Source: Polaromonas sp. YR568 (GTDB lineage Bacteria > Pseudomonadota > Gammaproteobacteria > Burkholderiales > Burkholderiaceae_C). From it: a DNA stretch of 51,410 bases. The stretch spans positions 1 through 51,410 of the forward strand of contig NZ_FPBM01000016.1 in assembly GCF_900116715.1 (NCBI RefSeq). The letters are read 5' to 3'. Below, piece after piece: positions 16,769-22,328 of this stretch. How positions within the stretch are numbered: the stretch's first letter is position 1; every line of letters starts with the position of its first letter. The position numbers were made by a program, and so were the translations under genes. The notes under the pieces are model-generated. The model was given only the letters and a program-made list of their open reading frames with translations. It ran no database searches and was not told the origin of the DNA.

Positions 16769-16774
16769 AAAAAA

Positions 16775-16851
16775 TGGGGTGCAAGACCGGACTCGAACCG
16801 GTGACCCGCGGGGTCACATCCCGCTGCGCTGCCAACTGCGCCACTTGCACC
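16775..16851 (-). tRNA. tRNA-His(GTG)
   Basis: The anticodon arm GCGGG-ATGTGAC-CCCGC gives anticodon GTG. The acceptor GTGCAAG/CTTGCAC is preceded by an extra 5' G (G-1) opposite discriminator C73, the HisRS identity pair. The body (GGCGCAGTTGGCAGCGC) is closer to Pro-type tRNAs than to the usual bacterial tRNA-His. Confidence 0.93.
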
Positions 16852-16865
16852 AGAAAGGAAAAAAT

Positions 16866-16940
16866 TGGTAGCCGCAGCTGGCATCGAACCAGCGACCTGT
16901 GCCTTATCAAGGCACTGCTCTACCACTGAGCTATGCGGCT
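16866..16940 (-). tRNA. tRNA-Ile(GAT)
   Basis: 75 nt with CCA. The acceptor is AGCCGCA/TGCGGCT, the anticodon arm GTGCC-TTGATAA-GGCAC gives anticodon GAT, and the T-arm GCTGG-TTCGATG-CCAGC is normal. It differs from the rRNA-operon tRNA-Ile by its acceptor stem, so it is likely an extra copy. Confidence 0.95.
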
Positions 16941-16951
16941 ATGAGGAAAAT

Positions 16952-17027
16952 TGGCTCCACGACCTGGGGTCGAACCAGGGACGACGCGATTAACAGTCGC
17001 GCGCTCTACCAGCTGAGCTATCGTGAA
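16952..17027 (-). tRNA. tRNA-Asn(GTT)
   Basis: 76 nt with CCA and G73. The acceptor is TTCACGA/TCGTGGA with one T-G pair, and the anticodon arm CGCGA-CTGTTAA-TCGCG gives anticodon GTT. A longer gap holding a small ORF follows on its upstream side. Confidence 0.94.
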
Positions 17028-17045
17028 ATGAAGAACCGGGCGAGC

Positions 17046-17231
17046 TCACCACTCGCCGCATTCGCGGACGCATTGATCCAGGTCACGATCATCCCGCGGC
17101 CGTTCCCGCTTCTGCAGGGCGTGGCGATGCGGCCCGCCGCCGGCGGAGATGATGCGACTCAGCAGGGCACGAACAATGCGGTTGCGGGGTTTGGCCAGCC
17201 TCCTGGAGGCTGCTGTGTTTTTGGCTGTCAT
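17046..17231 (-). CDS. Small basic protein encoded inside the tRNA array
   Basis: 61 residues from ATG 17231, with a strong AAGGAG ribosome binding site at 17239-17244. It is strongly basic (MTAKNTAASRRLAKPRNRIV; later RHALQKRERPRDDRD) and ends with two cysteines, QCVRECGEW. The longer frame to 17420 runs through two tRNA genes and is rejected. It lies between tRNA-Arg(TCT) and tRNA-Asn, co-directional with the array and the HNH gene. I do not recognise the family; an RNA- or DNA-binding role is only suggested by charge. Confidence 0.6.
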   Translation of the reverse strand: MTAKNTAASRRLAKPRNRIVRALLSRIISAGGGPHRHALQKRERPRDDRDLDQCVRECGEW

Positions 17232-17266
17232 GGCAAATCTCCTTGAGGTTGGTTGCTGGGAAAAAG

Positions 17267-17344
17267 TGGCGCGCCTGGACCGATTCGAACGGCCGACAAC
17301 TGGGGTAGAAAGCCAGCGCTCTATCCGGGCTGAGCTACAGGCGC
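17267..17344 (-). tRNA. tRNA-Arg(TCT)
   Basis: 78 nt with CCA and G73. The acceptor is GCGCCTG/CAGGCGC. The anticodon arm CTGGC-TTTCTAC-CCCAG gives anticodon TCT, but the loop-closing pair is a C-C mismatch. It reads the rare AGA/AGG codons of a GC-rich host. Confidence 0.9.
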
Positions 17345-17358
17345 TGAAATCGCGGAAA

Positions 17359-17445
17359 TGGAGGCGGCGGTCAGATTCGAACTGACGTGTGCTTGACGCA
17401 GGCGGATTTGCAATCCGCACCCTTCAACCGCTTGGGTACGCCGCC
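17359..17445 (-). tRNA. tRNA-Cys(GCA) with class II body
   Basis: 87 nt with CCA. The acceptor is GGCGGCG/CGCCGCC, the anticodon arm GCGGA-TTGCAAA-TCCGC gives anticodon GCA, and the discriminator is U73, both CysRS identity elements. Yet it carries a 15-nt extended variable arm (CTGCGTCAAGCACAC) and a Ser/Leu-type D-arm (CCCAAGCGGTTGAAGGG). Normal bacterial tRNA-Cys has a short variable loop. The charging enzyme (CysRS or SerRS) cannot be settled from sequence. Confidence 0.88.
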
Positions 17446-17455
17446 GGAAAATAGT

Positions 17456-17532
17456 TGGCGGGCGCGGGAAGAGTCGAACTTCCAACCTTCGGTTTTGGAG
17501 ACCGCTGCTCTGCCTGGTTGAGCTACACACCC
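17456..17532 (-). tRNA. tRNA-Trp(CCA)
   Basis: 77 nt with encoded CCA end and G73. The acceptor is GGGTGTG/CGCGCCC with two G-T pairs, and the anticodon arm GCGGT-CTCCAAA-ACCGA gives anticodon CCA; the outermost pair is a G-A mismatch. Bacteria usually have a single tRNA-Trp near the tuf/secE genes, so this is probably a second copy. Confidence 0.92.
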
Positions 17533-17567
17533 GTGGAAAATTTGCTGTGAAATGCCGGTATAAAAAG

Positions 17568-17643
17568 TGGCGGCCTGTACGGGGATTGAACCCGTGACCA
17601 CATCCTGGACAGGGAAGTGCTCTACCAGCTGAGCTAACAGACC
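17568..17643 (-). tRNA. tRNA-Asp(GTC)
   Basis: 76 nt with CCA and G73. The acceptor is GGTCTGT/ACAGGCC, and the anticodon arm CTTCC-CTGTCCA-GGATG gives anticodon GTC, with a T-T mismatch at the second stem pair. Confidence 0.92.
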
Positions 17644-17670
17644 AAAAGTGAAGTGATACCGGAAAGTGGG

Positions 17671-17746
17671 TGGTCCGTGCGGCAGGTCTCGAACCTGCGG
17701 CCTCATGCTCCCAAAGCACGCGCGCTACCAACTGCGCCACACACGG
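17671..17746 (-). tRNA. tRNA-Pro(TGG)
   Basis: 76 nt with CCA and A73. The acceptor CCGTGTG/CGCACGG has the C1-G72 pair typical of tRNA-Pro, and the anticodon arm CGTGC-TTTGGGA-GCATG gives anticodon TGG. All arms fold well. Confidence 0.95.
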
Positions 17747-17754
17747 ATTAAAAA

Positions 17755-17840
17755 TGGTGGAGTGCCAGGGACTCGAACCCCGTATGCCCGAAGACGCCGG
17801 ATTTACAGTCCGGTGCAGTAGCCAGCTCTGCTCGCACTCC
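17755..17840 (-). tRNA. tRNA-Tyr(GTA)
   Basis: 86 nt class II tRNA with CCA and A73. The acceptor is GGAGTGC/GCACTCC, the anticodon arm CCGGA-CTGTAAA-TCCGG gives anticodon GTA, and the long variable arm is normal for bacterial tRNA-Tyr. Confidence 0.95.
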
Positions 17841-17852
17841 TTGAAAATTCAA

Positions 17853-17932
17853 TGGCCTCGCGTGAAAGATTTGAACTTCCGACCCTCTGCTTCGTAGGCA
17901 GATGCTCTGATTCCAGGCTGAGCTAACGCGAG
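17853..17932 (-). tRNA. tRNA-Arg(ACG)
   Basis: 80 nt with CCA and G73. The acceptor is CTCGCGT/ACGCGAG, and the anticodon arm TCTGC-CTACGAA-GCAGA gives anticodon ACG (inosine-34 after TadA editing, reading CGN). The D-loop is enlarged (AGCCTGGAATCA). Confidence 0.93.
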
Positions 17933-17954
17933 AAAAAATGTGCACTCAGTGTTT

Positions 17955-18029
17955 TGGTGGTTGCAGTTGGGATTGAGCCAACGACCGGCGGGTTATGAGC
18001 CCGCTGCTCTGCCGCTGAGCTATGCAACC
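17955..18029 (-). tRNA. tRNA-Met/Ile2(CAT)
   Basis: 75 nt with CCA and A73. The acceptor is GGTTGCA/TGCAACC, and the anticodon arm GCGGG-CTCATAA-CCCGC gives anticodon CAT. The body with GGTC before the T-arm resembles tRNA-Ile2 (lysidine-modified) as much as elongator Met. The T-loop reads CTCAATC, so the near-universal T54 is C. It is not an initiator type, which would show C1-A72. Confidence 0.88.
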
Positions 18030-18039
18030 GTAAATCTTT

Positions 18040-18081
18040 GGCAGACCGTGAATAGGTTCTTGACCACTCGGCCAATCTTCC
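18040..18081 (-). pseudogene. Truncated tRNA-Ser-like 5' half
   Basis: On the minus strand GGAAGATTGGCCGAGTGGTC matches the 5' acceptor and D-arm of a Ser-type tRNA. After AAGAACC the anticodon stem is poor, and there is no T-arm or matching 3' acceptor before tRNA-Met/Ile2. It looks like the remnant of a lost array member in the 183-base gap between tRNA-Glu and tRNA-Met/Ile2. Confidence 0.4.
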
Positions 18082-18212
18082 AAAAAATCTCCGGTTACGA
18101 GTTCCGGTGCCACCCTATCTTTGAGGCCGGTTTCCGCACTACGCCCTCTCGGGCACTGCGCTTCTTTACTGATTGGCGGACAGTCGAAATACATCGATCT
18201 TCCGCACTGGAT

Positions 18213-18290
18213 TGGCGTCACGTAGGGGATTCGAACCCCTGTCTACAAGAATGAAAATCTTGTGTCCTGAGCCAGCTAGACGAACGTGAC
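18213..18290 (-). tRNA. tRNA-Glu(TTC)
   Basis: 78 nt with CCA and G73. The acceptor is GTCACGT/ACGTGAC, the D-arm GTCT...GGAC is typical of tRNA-Glu, the anticodon arm CAAGA-TTTTCAT-TCTTG gives anticodon TTC, and the T-arm AGGGG-TTCGAAT-CCCCT is normal. It is flanked by longer spacers of 183 and 219 bases; the 219-base spacer toward tRNA-Gly holds no gene that I can support. Confidence 0.95.
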
Positions 18291-18509
18291 GAATACTTTG
18301 GCGCCCACAGCTGCAATGAAGCGGACCTGGAGCTGCTTGGAAAAAAATCCATTTCGGCTGTACCTGCATACGGGCGGCCGGCATGACGCCGGGCCGGGAT
18401 CTCCCACTGCACTGCATCCCCGGGGCCATGAACCCCGGTTGCCGGCACACACGCCGCCAGACCGTTTCCTCGATCTCGCGCAGGTGACGTGAAACAGATA
18501 CACCCGAAA

Positions 18510-18585
18510 TGGAGCGGACAGACGGCTTCGAACCGACGACATTGAGCTTGGAAGGCTCACGCTCTACCCACTGAGCTATGTCCGC
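18510..18585 (-). tRNA. tRNA-Gly(TCC)
   Basis: 76 nt with CCA and U73, the Gly discriminator. The acceptor is GCGGACA/TGTCCGC, and the anticodon arm TGAGC-CTTCCAA-GCTCA gives anticodon TCC. The T-stem GTCGG/CCGTC has a T-T mismatch. It is the promoter-proximal member of the array. Confidence 0.94.
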
Positions 18586-18635
18586 AATTTTTTGCGAGAC
18601 TCGCCGCCATCCAGTGTTGGCTGCTGTCCCGCTGC

Positions 18636-18651
18636 TGATTTTTAAAGAACC
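18636..18651 (-). promoter_or_regulatory. boxA-like antitermination leader of the tRNA array
   Basis: The minus strand reads GGTTCTTTAAAAATCA about 50 bases upstream of tRNA-Gly. This resembles the boxA region in front of betaproteobacterial 16S rRNA genes (GGTTCTTTAAAAATT). boxA recruits NusB/NusE antitermination factors and suits long untranslated, structured transcripts. The match is seen; the function is inferred. I see no strong -35/-10 pair between this and the terminator at 18696-18733. Confidence 0.5.
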
Positions 18652-18695
18652 CCGCGCTTGTTGGAGCGCATAGACGGCACGATCACCGTCAGGGG

Positions 18696-18733
18696 AAAAC
18701 AAAAAGGCCCGGTTCCTTGCGGATACCGGGCCT
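18696..18733 (-). terminator. Minus-strand terminator upstream of the tRNA array
   Basis: AGGCCCGGT pairs with ACCGGGCCT across an 11-base loop and is followed by TTTTTGTTTT on the minus strand. It would end a short transcript starting near 19020 before the array, unless read through. Confidence 0.85.
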
Positions 18734-18761
18734 CTGGATGTCAGAGATTCAGAAGGTACGC

Positions 18762-18950
18762 TCAGGCGTCTCCTTCTCCCGGTGGTGTGCAATCCTCGTG
18801 GCTTTTTTGCGCAGGCATGGTTGCTCGCAAATAGGAGGATGCAAACGAATTTTTTTCGCCACACTGGCTCAGCTGAACGTCAAGGCGACGCACGGCAACA
18901 CCGCCCCAAATGGGGGTGCTGTGTCTTGCGGTGGCGGCTATCGGTTTCAT
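18762..18950 (-). CDS. Possible small protein divergent from the HTH regulator
   Basis: A 62-codon frame (MKPIAATARHSTPIWGG..., ending CTPPGEGDA) lies between the good minus-strand promoter at 19027-19055 and the terminator at 18696-18733, so a transcript of about 290 nt almost certainly covers it. There is no ribosome binding site before ATG 18950, and the sequence matches no family I know. The transcript may instead be a small RNA or use the internal ATG at 18815. It is included because promoter and terminator frame it. Confidence 0.3.
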   Translation of the reverse strand: MKPIAATARHSTPIWGGVAVRRLDVQLSQCGEKNSFASSYLRATMPAQKSHEDCTPPGEGDA

Positions 18951-19026
18951 GATGAGTGCGTGGAAAGAGTTAAAAGTAAAAGCTAAAAAGTTGGTAAAAG
19001 TCGATGACTAAGCACCGATGAGAGAT

Positions 19027-19055
19027 AATGTAAAATCTTTTTACGTCATCGTCAA
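19027..19055 (-). promoter_or_regulatory. Minus-strand sigma-70 promoter toward the small ORF and array
   Basis: On the minus strand the -35 box TTGACG (19050-19055) and the -10 box TACATT (19027-19032) are 17 bases apart. This is among the best sigma-70 matches noticed by eye here. It fires toward 18950 and, if the terminator at 18696 is read through, into the tRNA array. Confidence 0.6.
19030..19044. promoter_or_regulatory. Palindromic operator candidate
   Basis: GTAAAA-TCT-TTTTAC is a perfect inverted repeat with 6-base arms. It overlaps the -10 box and spacer of the minus-strand promoter and lies about 55 bases upstream of the divergent HTH gene. A wider inverted repeat CGATGAC (19002-19008) / GTCATCG (19045-19051) encloses it. 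It is a natural site for the regulator at 19098-19529. Confidence 0.5.
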
Positions 19056-19097
19056 CCAGCCGGTGAAAATTAATTCTGATTGTTGCAATCACGTCAC

Positions 19098-19529
19098 ATG
19101 GATTCCCCAGACATCAACCGCACCCGGCGCAACAACCTGCTGATCATCATTCGCGAATACAGCGAAAGAGAGCTGGCCGCCGGAGAGTCACCGGTCGGCA
19201 TGCTGGGCAGGCTTGCCAAAGAACTCGGCCTGAGTGCCGGCGGACTGAGCCAGTTCAAAGGGGACGCCCAGGGTTCGGGCAGAAACATCGGCGACGCCGC
19301 GGCTGCACAGATCGAGAGCAAGTCCGGAAAGCCAAAAGGCTGGCTGGATGAAGACCACGGCGGCGACGCCATCAACCCCGCCGAGAACGCCTTCATCGAG
19401 TTGGCTCGCGCCGCATGGCGCACGACGGATGCCAAGGGCCGGCGGCATCTGATGCAACTTGCGAGGCGGGGCTTCGGCGAGCCGCCTGGCGGTAATGCCA
19501 ACTCCAGGATCAAGCCTGGTGAGAAGTAG
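19098..19529 (+). CDS. Phage-type HTH regulator (Cro/CI-like)
   Basis: 143 residues from ATG 19098 (MDSPDINRTRRNNLL). Residues ~35-85 fit the short HTH type seen in phage and prophage repressors: GMLGRLAKELGLSAGGLSQF, then RNIGDAAAAQIESKSGKPKG with WLDED, the typical 'GDKxARxIE...GxPxGWLD' ending. The C-terminal ~50 residues are helical and unassigned; no S24 peptidase motif is present, so it is not a LexA-type self-cleaving repressor. It is transcribed away from the tRNA array, with a palindrome in the shared control region. It is probably a prophage remnant or the controller of the island. Confidence 0.7.
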   Translation: MDSPDINRTRRNNLLIIIREYSERELAAGESPVGMLGRLAKELGLSAGGLSQFKGDAQGSGRNIGDAAAAQIESKSGKPKGWLDEDHGGDAINPAENAFIELARAAWRTTDAKGRRHLMQLARRGFGEPPGGNANSRIKPGEK

Positions 19530-19888
19530 TGAATGCTTCTTAGGGACTTCCGCGCAGTTGTAACTTGTAACGGCCTGGGCGCTGTTTGAAGTGAGTTGTT
19601 GCGCGTCCGCATCTTCAATGCGAAAAATGACCGTGCACGGCGACTGTTACAGTCACTTCCGACGGCTTCCGGGAGCCGGAAAATCTGAATTGATGTCTCA
19701 TAAATAAAGGCTTTAATGCTATTTAAAAGATAGCAAATAACCAAAGCAACTCAGGGTTTCTCCGTTGAGAACAATTGCTTGCATCGCTAACATGGTGCAA
19801 CCAACGGCCAGGTGCGTTAAGAGACGGCACCACCCGATTTTTAATGTGCGTTCGCGCACTCCCAACGGCGCGACCGCACAGGACCCGA
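19530..19888. other. Intergenic region with AT-rich palindrome
   Basis: About 360 bases between the HTH gene and the second transpeptidase-like gene. TGCTAT-TTAAAAG-ATAGCA (19717-19735) is a perfect 6-base inverted repeat of the sort scattered through Comamonadaceae intergenic regions. No gene or clear promoter is visible. Confidence 0.45.
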
Positions 19889-20581
19889 ATGTTGTTCAAA
19901 GGAAAGAGACTGCACACACGCATCGCCCTTGCTGCGGTACTTGCTGTCTTCGCCGCCGGCTCCCTGCCGGCCTTTGCGGCGCCTCTTGCGCCTTATACCG
20001 ACACCACCGCTCCTGCCGCTGGCTTGACGCCCGCGACCGCTTCTGCCGACGCTCGCCAGGCCTTGCGCTGGGTGGTGGAGGCCAATGACAACCAGGGCCT
20101 GCCTTTTGTGATCGTCGATAAAAAGGGCGGGCGCATCTTTGTGTTTGAGGCCAATGGCCAGCTGCGCGGCGCCTCTGCGGCATTGACGGGCCTGGCGCCC
20201 GGCGACCATGCCGTGCCCGGCATGGAGCAGCGCAGTGTCGCCAGCCTGCGCGACTACGAACGCACCACACCGGCGGGCCGCTTTGTTTCCGAGCCCGGCC
20301 ACAACCTGCAGGGCGAGGCCATTGTGTGGATCGACTACGCCGCCAAGCTCGCCATCCACCGTCTGCGCCCCGCGCCGGCGGCGGAGCGCCGCGCGGAGCG
20401 GTTGGCATCGGAGACCCCTGACGACAACCGCATCTCCATGGGTTGCGTGGTGGTGCCGGTCAGCTTCTACGAAACCGTGGTCGGCCCCGTATTGGGTAAA
20501 AGCCGCAGCATCGTGTATGTGCTGCCGGAAACCCAGCCGCTGCAGCGCATGCTGGGCGCGCTGCAACTGAGCCAGCGTTAA
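19889..20581 (+). CDS. L,D-transpeptidase (YkuD)-like protein, copy 2
   Basis: 230 residues from ATG 19889 (MLFKGKRLHTRIALAAVLAV), with a cleavable signal peptide ending near FAA at about residue 30, so it is exported. The catalytic-type pair is H157 (AIHRLRP) and C186 (NRISMGCVVVPVSFYETVV). It parallels copy 1 (15226-16035) along its whole length (FVIVDKKGGRIFVFEANGQL here; FFVILDKANTKVFVFEPSGK there), but copy 1 has a membrane anchor instead of a cleavable signal. The earlier in-frame start at 19775 is rejected for lack of a ribosome binding site. Confidence 0.75.
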   Translation: MLFKGKRLHTRIALAAVLAVFAAGSLPAFAAPLAPYTDTTAPAAGLTPATASADARQALRWVVEANDNQGLPFVIVDKKGGRIFVFEANGQLRGASAALTGLAPGDHAVPGMEQRSVASLRDYERTTPAGRFVSEPGHNLQGEAIVWIDYAAKLAIHRLRPAPAAERRAERLASETPDDNRISMGCVVVPVSFYETVVGPVLGKSRSIVYVLPETQPLQRMLGALQLSQR

Positions 20582-20598
20582 AACTCACTCCTCGAGAC

Positions 20599-21573
20599 CT
20601 ACTCCGGTTTGATGTTGGCCGCCTTGGCCAACTGCTCATAACGCAGCTTGTCGGAGCGGATGAGTTTCACCAGCGCTGCCCCGTTTCCTTCATAAGGCTC
20701 CACACCCGCATTCGACAGGCGCGACTGCACGCCAGGATCGGCCAGCACCTTGTGCACGTCCGCCACGATTTTGTTGACGACGGCGGGCGGCATTTTGGCC
20801 GGCCCCATCAAGGCAAACCAGGTCGAAAAATCCAGCGGTTTCAGCCCTTGCTCTTCCAGCGTCAGAGCTTCAGGCAGTAGCGAATAGCGCTTCTGGCTGG
20901 CCACCCCCACCACATTGAGTTTGCCGGATTTCACATACGGTGCGGCCAGGTTAGCGCTGAAGATGGCCAGTGGAATCTGGCCGCCCACCACGTCCGTCAC
21001 CACCGGCGCGCAGCCCTTGTAGCCGGCATGCACCGCGTCCAGTGCCGTTTTCTGTTTGACCAGCTCCATCACGAAGTGCATGGGCGTGCCCACGCCGCAA
21101 GAGCCATAACTCAGCTTGCCTGGGTTGGCCTTGGCGTAGTCCTGCAACTGCTGGAGGTTTTTGACGTTGATGCTGGGGTGCGCCACCAGCGCGATCGGCG
21201 TGATGCCCAGCAGCATGATGGGCGTCAGGTCTTTCTCGGGGTCATAGTTGAGTTTGACGCCCAGGCCCATGTTGACCACCATGGTGCTGTTTTGCAGCAG
21301 CAGGGTGTAGCCGTCGGCTGGAGAATGCACCACCAGCTCGGAGCCGATATTGCCCGACGCCCCCGTGCGGTTGTCCACCGCAACGCCCTGGCCCCAGGCT
21401 TGTTGCAGGCTGGCGCCCAGCTGGCGCGCCAGGATGTCGGCCCCGCCGCCTGTGCCGTAAGGCACGATGATGCGCACCGATTTGGCCGGCCAGGTTTGCG
21501 CCAGGGCAGCTGGCGCAAGGGCCTGGCAGGCCAGCGCGACGCAGCAGATTTTCAGAAGTGATTTCAGTTTCAT
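20599..21573 (-). CDS. Bug-family (TTT) periplasmic solute receptor, last gene of catabolic operon
   Basis: 324 residues from ATG 21573, with signal peptide CCVALACQALAPAALAQ. WPAKSVRIIVPYGTGGGADI is the Bug/TctC signature, followed by NRTGASGNIGSELV. Bug proteins bind carboxylates or aromatic acids for TctAB-type transporters; no TctAB genes are in the window, as is common in Burkholderiales, where receptors outnumber transporters. It lies 41 bases after the aldolase gene. The ligand is probably an intermediate or substrate of the neighbouring pathway. Confidence 0.92.
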   Translation of the reverse strand: MKLKSLLKICCVALACQALAPAALAQTWPAKSVRIIVPYGTGGGADILARQLGASLQQAWGQGVAVDNRTGASGNIGSELVVHSPADGYTLLLQNSTMVVNMGLGVKLNYDPEKDLTPIMLLGITPIALVAHPSINVKNLQQLQDYAKANPGKLSYGSCGVGTPMHFVMELVKQKTALDAVHAGYKGCAPVVTDVVGGQIPLAIFSANLAAPYVKSGKLNVVGVASQKRYSLLPEALTLEEQGLKPLDFSTWFALMGPAKMPPAVVNKIVADVHKVLADPGVQSRLSNAGVEPYEGNGAALVKLIRSDKLRYEQLAKAANIKPE

Positions 21574-21614
21574 AGAGCTTCTTTCCATTCTTGGTTGATC
21601 GAGTCGCAAAAAAA

Positions 21615-22328
21615 TCAGGATGCCAAACGGAGCTCATGCTCCCATAAGGCCCACGCCCGCGGAATCTGCGGGTCATTGGCCGCAGCGGCCAGATCTGCTT
21701 CGGCCTGCGTCAAATACGTGGGCGGCCCCAGCGCCATGGCCGCGGCCTGCAGCCTGGCGTTGACCTCGGTGTAAACCGCGCGGTACACCGCGTGTTCCAG
21801 TGAGGCGCCCACCACCGTGCTGCCGTGGCCGCGCATCAGCACGCAGGCGCAATTGCCCAGCGACGCGGCCAGCGCTTTTCCCAGTGCCGGGCTGCGTATC
21901 AGCAAGTCGCTGTCGCCGGCCGTATCGCGAATCTCAAAATGCGCCGAGCCGCTGCCCAGAAAGCCCGACATGTGAAAGACCGGCCTTAATCGCTGACCCG
22001 TTACACCAAAAGGAATCACGCTGGGGGAGTGGCTGTGCACCACCGCCGTCACATCGGGCCGGGCGCGGTAGATTTCACTGTGAATGAAGCGTTCTAGATA
22101 GGGCTTGCCGGGGTTGCCCTCCAGCGCTTCGCCATCGAGCCCATAGCAGCCGATGTCGGCCTCCTCAATCAGCGCGGGAGCCCGGCTGCGCGACAGCAGG
22201 AAGGTGTCCGGCTGGCCGGGCTGGCGCACACTCACATGCCCGAAGCCATCCACCACGCCGCGCGCATACAGGATGCGGTTGGCCAGCACCAGTTGGCGGG
22301 TCAGCTGGGGATCAGGCGTCATGGTCAT
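21615..22328 (-). CDS. Class II aldolase/adducin family protein
   Basis: 237 residues. The fold of L-fuculose-phosphate aldolase is indicated by GVVDGFGHVSVRQP (N-terminal sheet), VTAVVHSHSPSVIPFGVTGQ (HSH metal ligands near residue 98) and VLMRGHGSTVVGASLEHAVY (third His near 168). Members use a Zn or similar metal for retro-aldol or decarboxylation reactions. The start overlaps the stop of the NTF2-like gene by 4 bases, so they are coupled. In this operon it may act on the product of ring cleavage; the substrate is unknown. Confidence 0.88.
   Translation of the reverse strand: MTMTPDPQLTRQLVLANRILYARGVVDGFGHVSVRQPGQPDTFLLSRSRAPALIEEADIGCYGLDGEALEGNPGKPYLERFIHSEIYRARPDVTAVVHSHSPSVIPFGVTGQRLRPVFHMSGFLGSGSAHFEIRDTAGDSDLLIRSPALGKALAASLGNCACVLMRGHGSTVVGASLEHAVYRAVYTEVNARLQAAAMALGPPTYLTQAEADLAAAANDPQIPRAWALWEHELRLAS

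Noticed and set aside
16668..16910. N-terminal extension of the HNH endonuclease
   Set aside because: The frame runs through the tRNA-Lys, tRNA-His and part of the tRNA-Ile genes, and a strong ribosome binding site precedes ATG 16667.
17321..17740. 139-residue minus-strand ORF and similar ORFs over the tRNA array
   Set aside because: They translate tRNA genes (repeated SSAGRAL/QPGRA-like peptides are typical tRNA artefacts).
16694..18585. CRISPR-like array
   Set aside because: Regularly spaced similar units are tRNA genes with cloverleaf folds, not direct repeats with unique spacers; no cas genes are present.
18636..18651. Start of an rRNA operon
   Set aside because: The leader resembles the 16S upstream region, but no 16S, 23S or 5S sequence follows; only tRNAs do.
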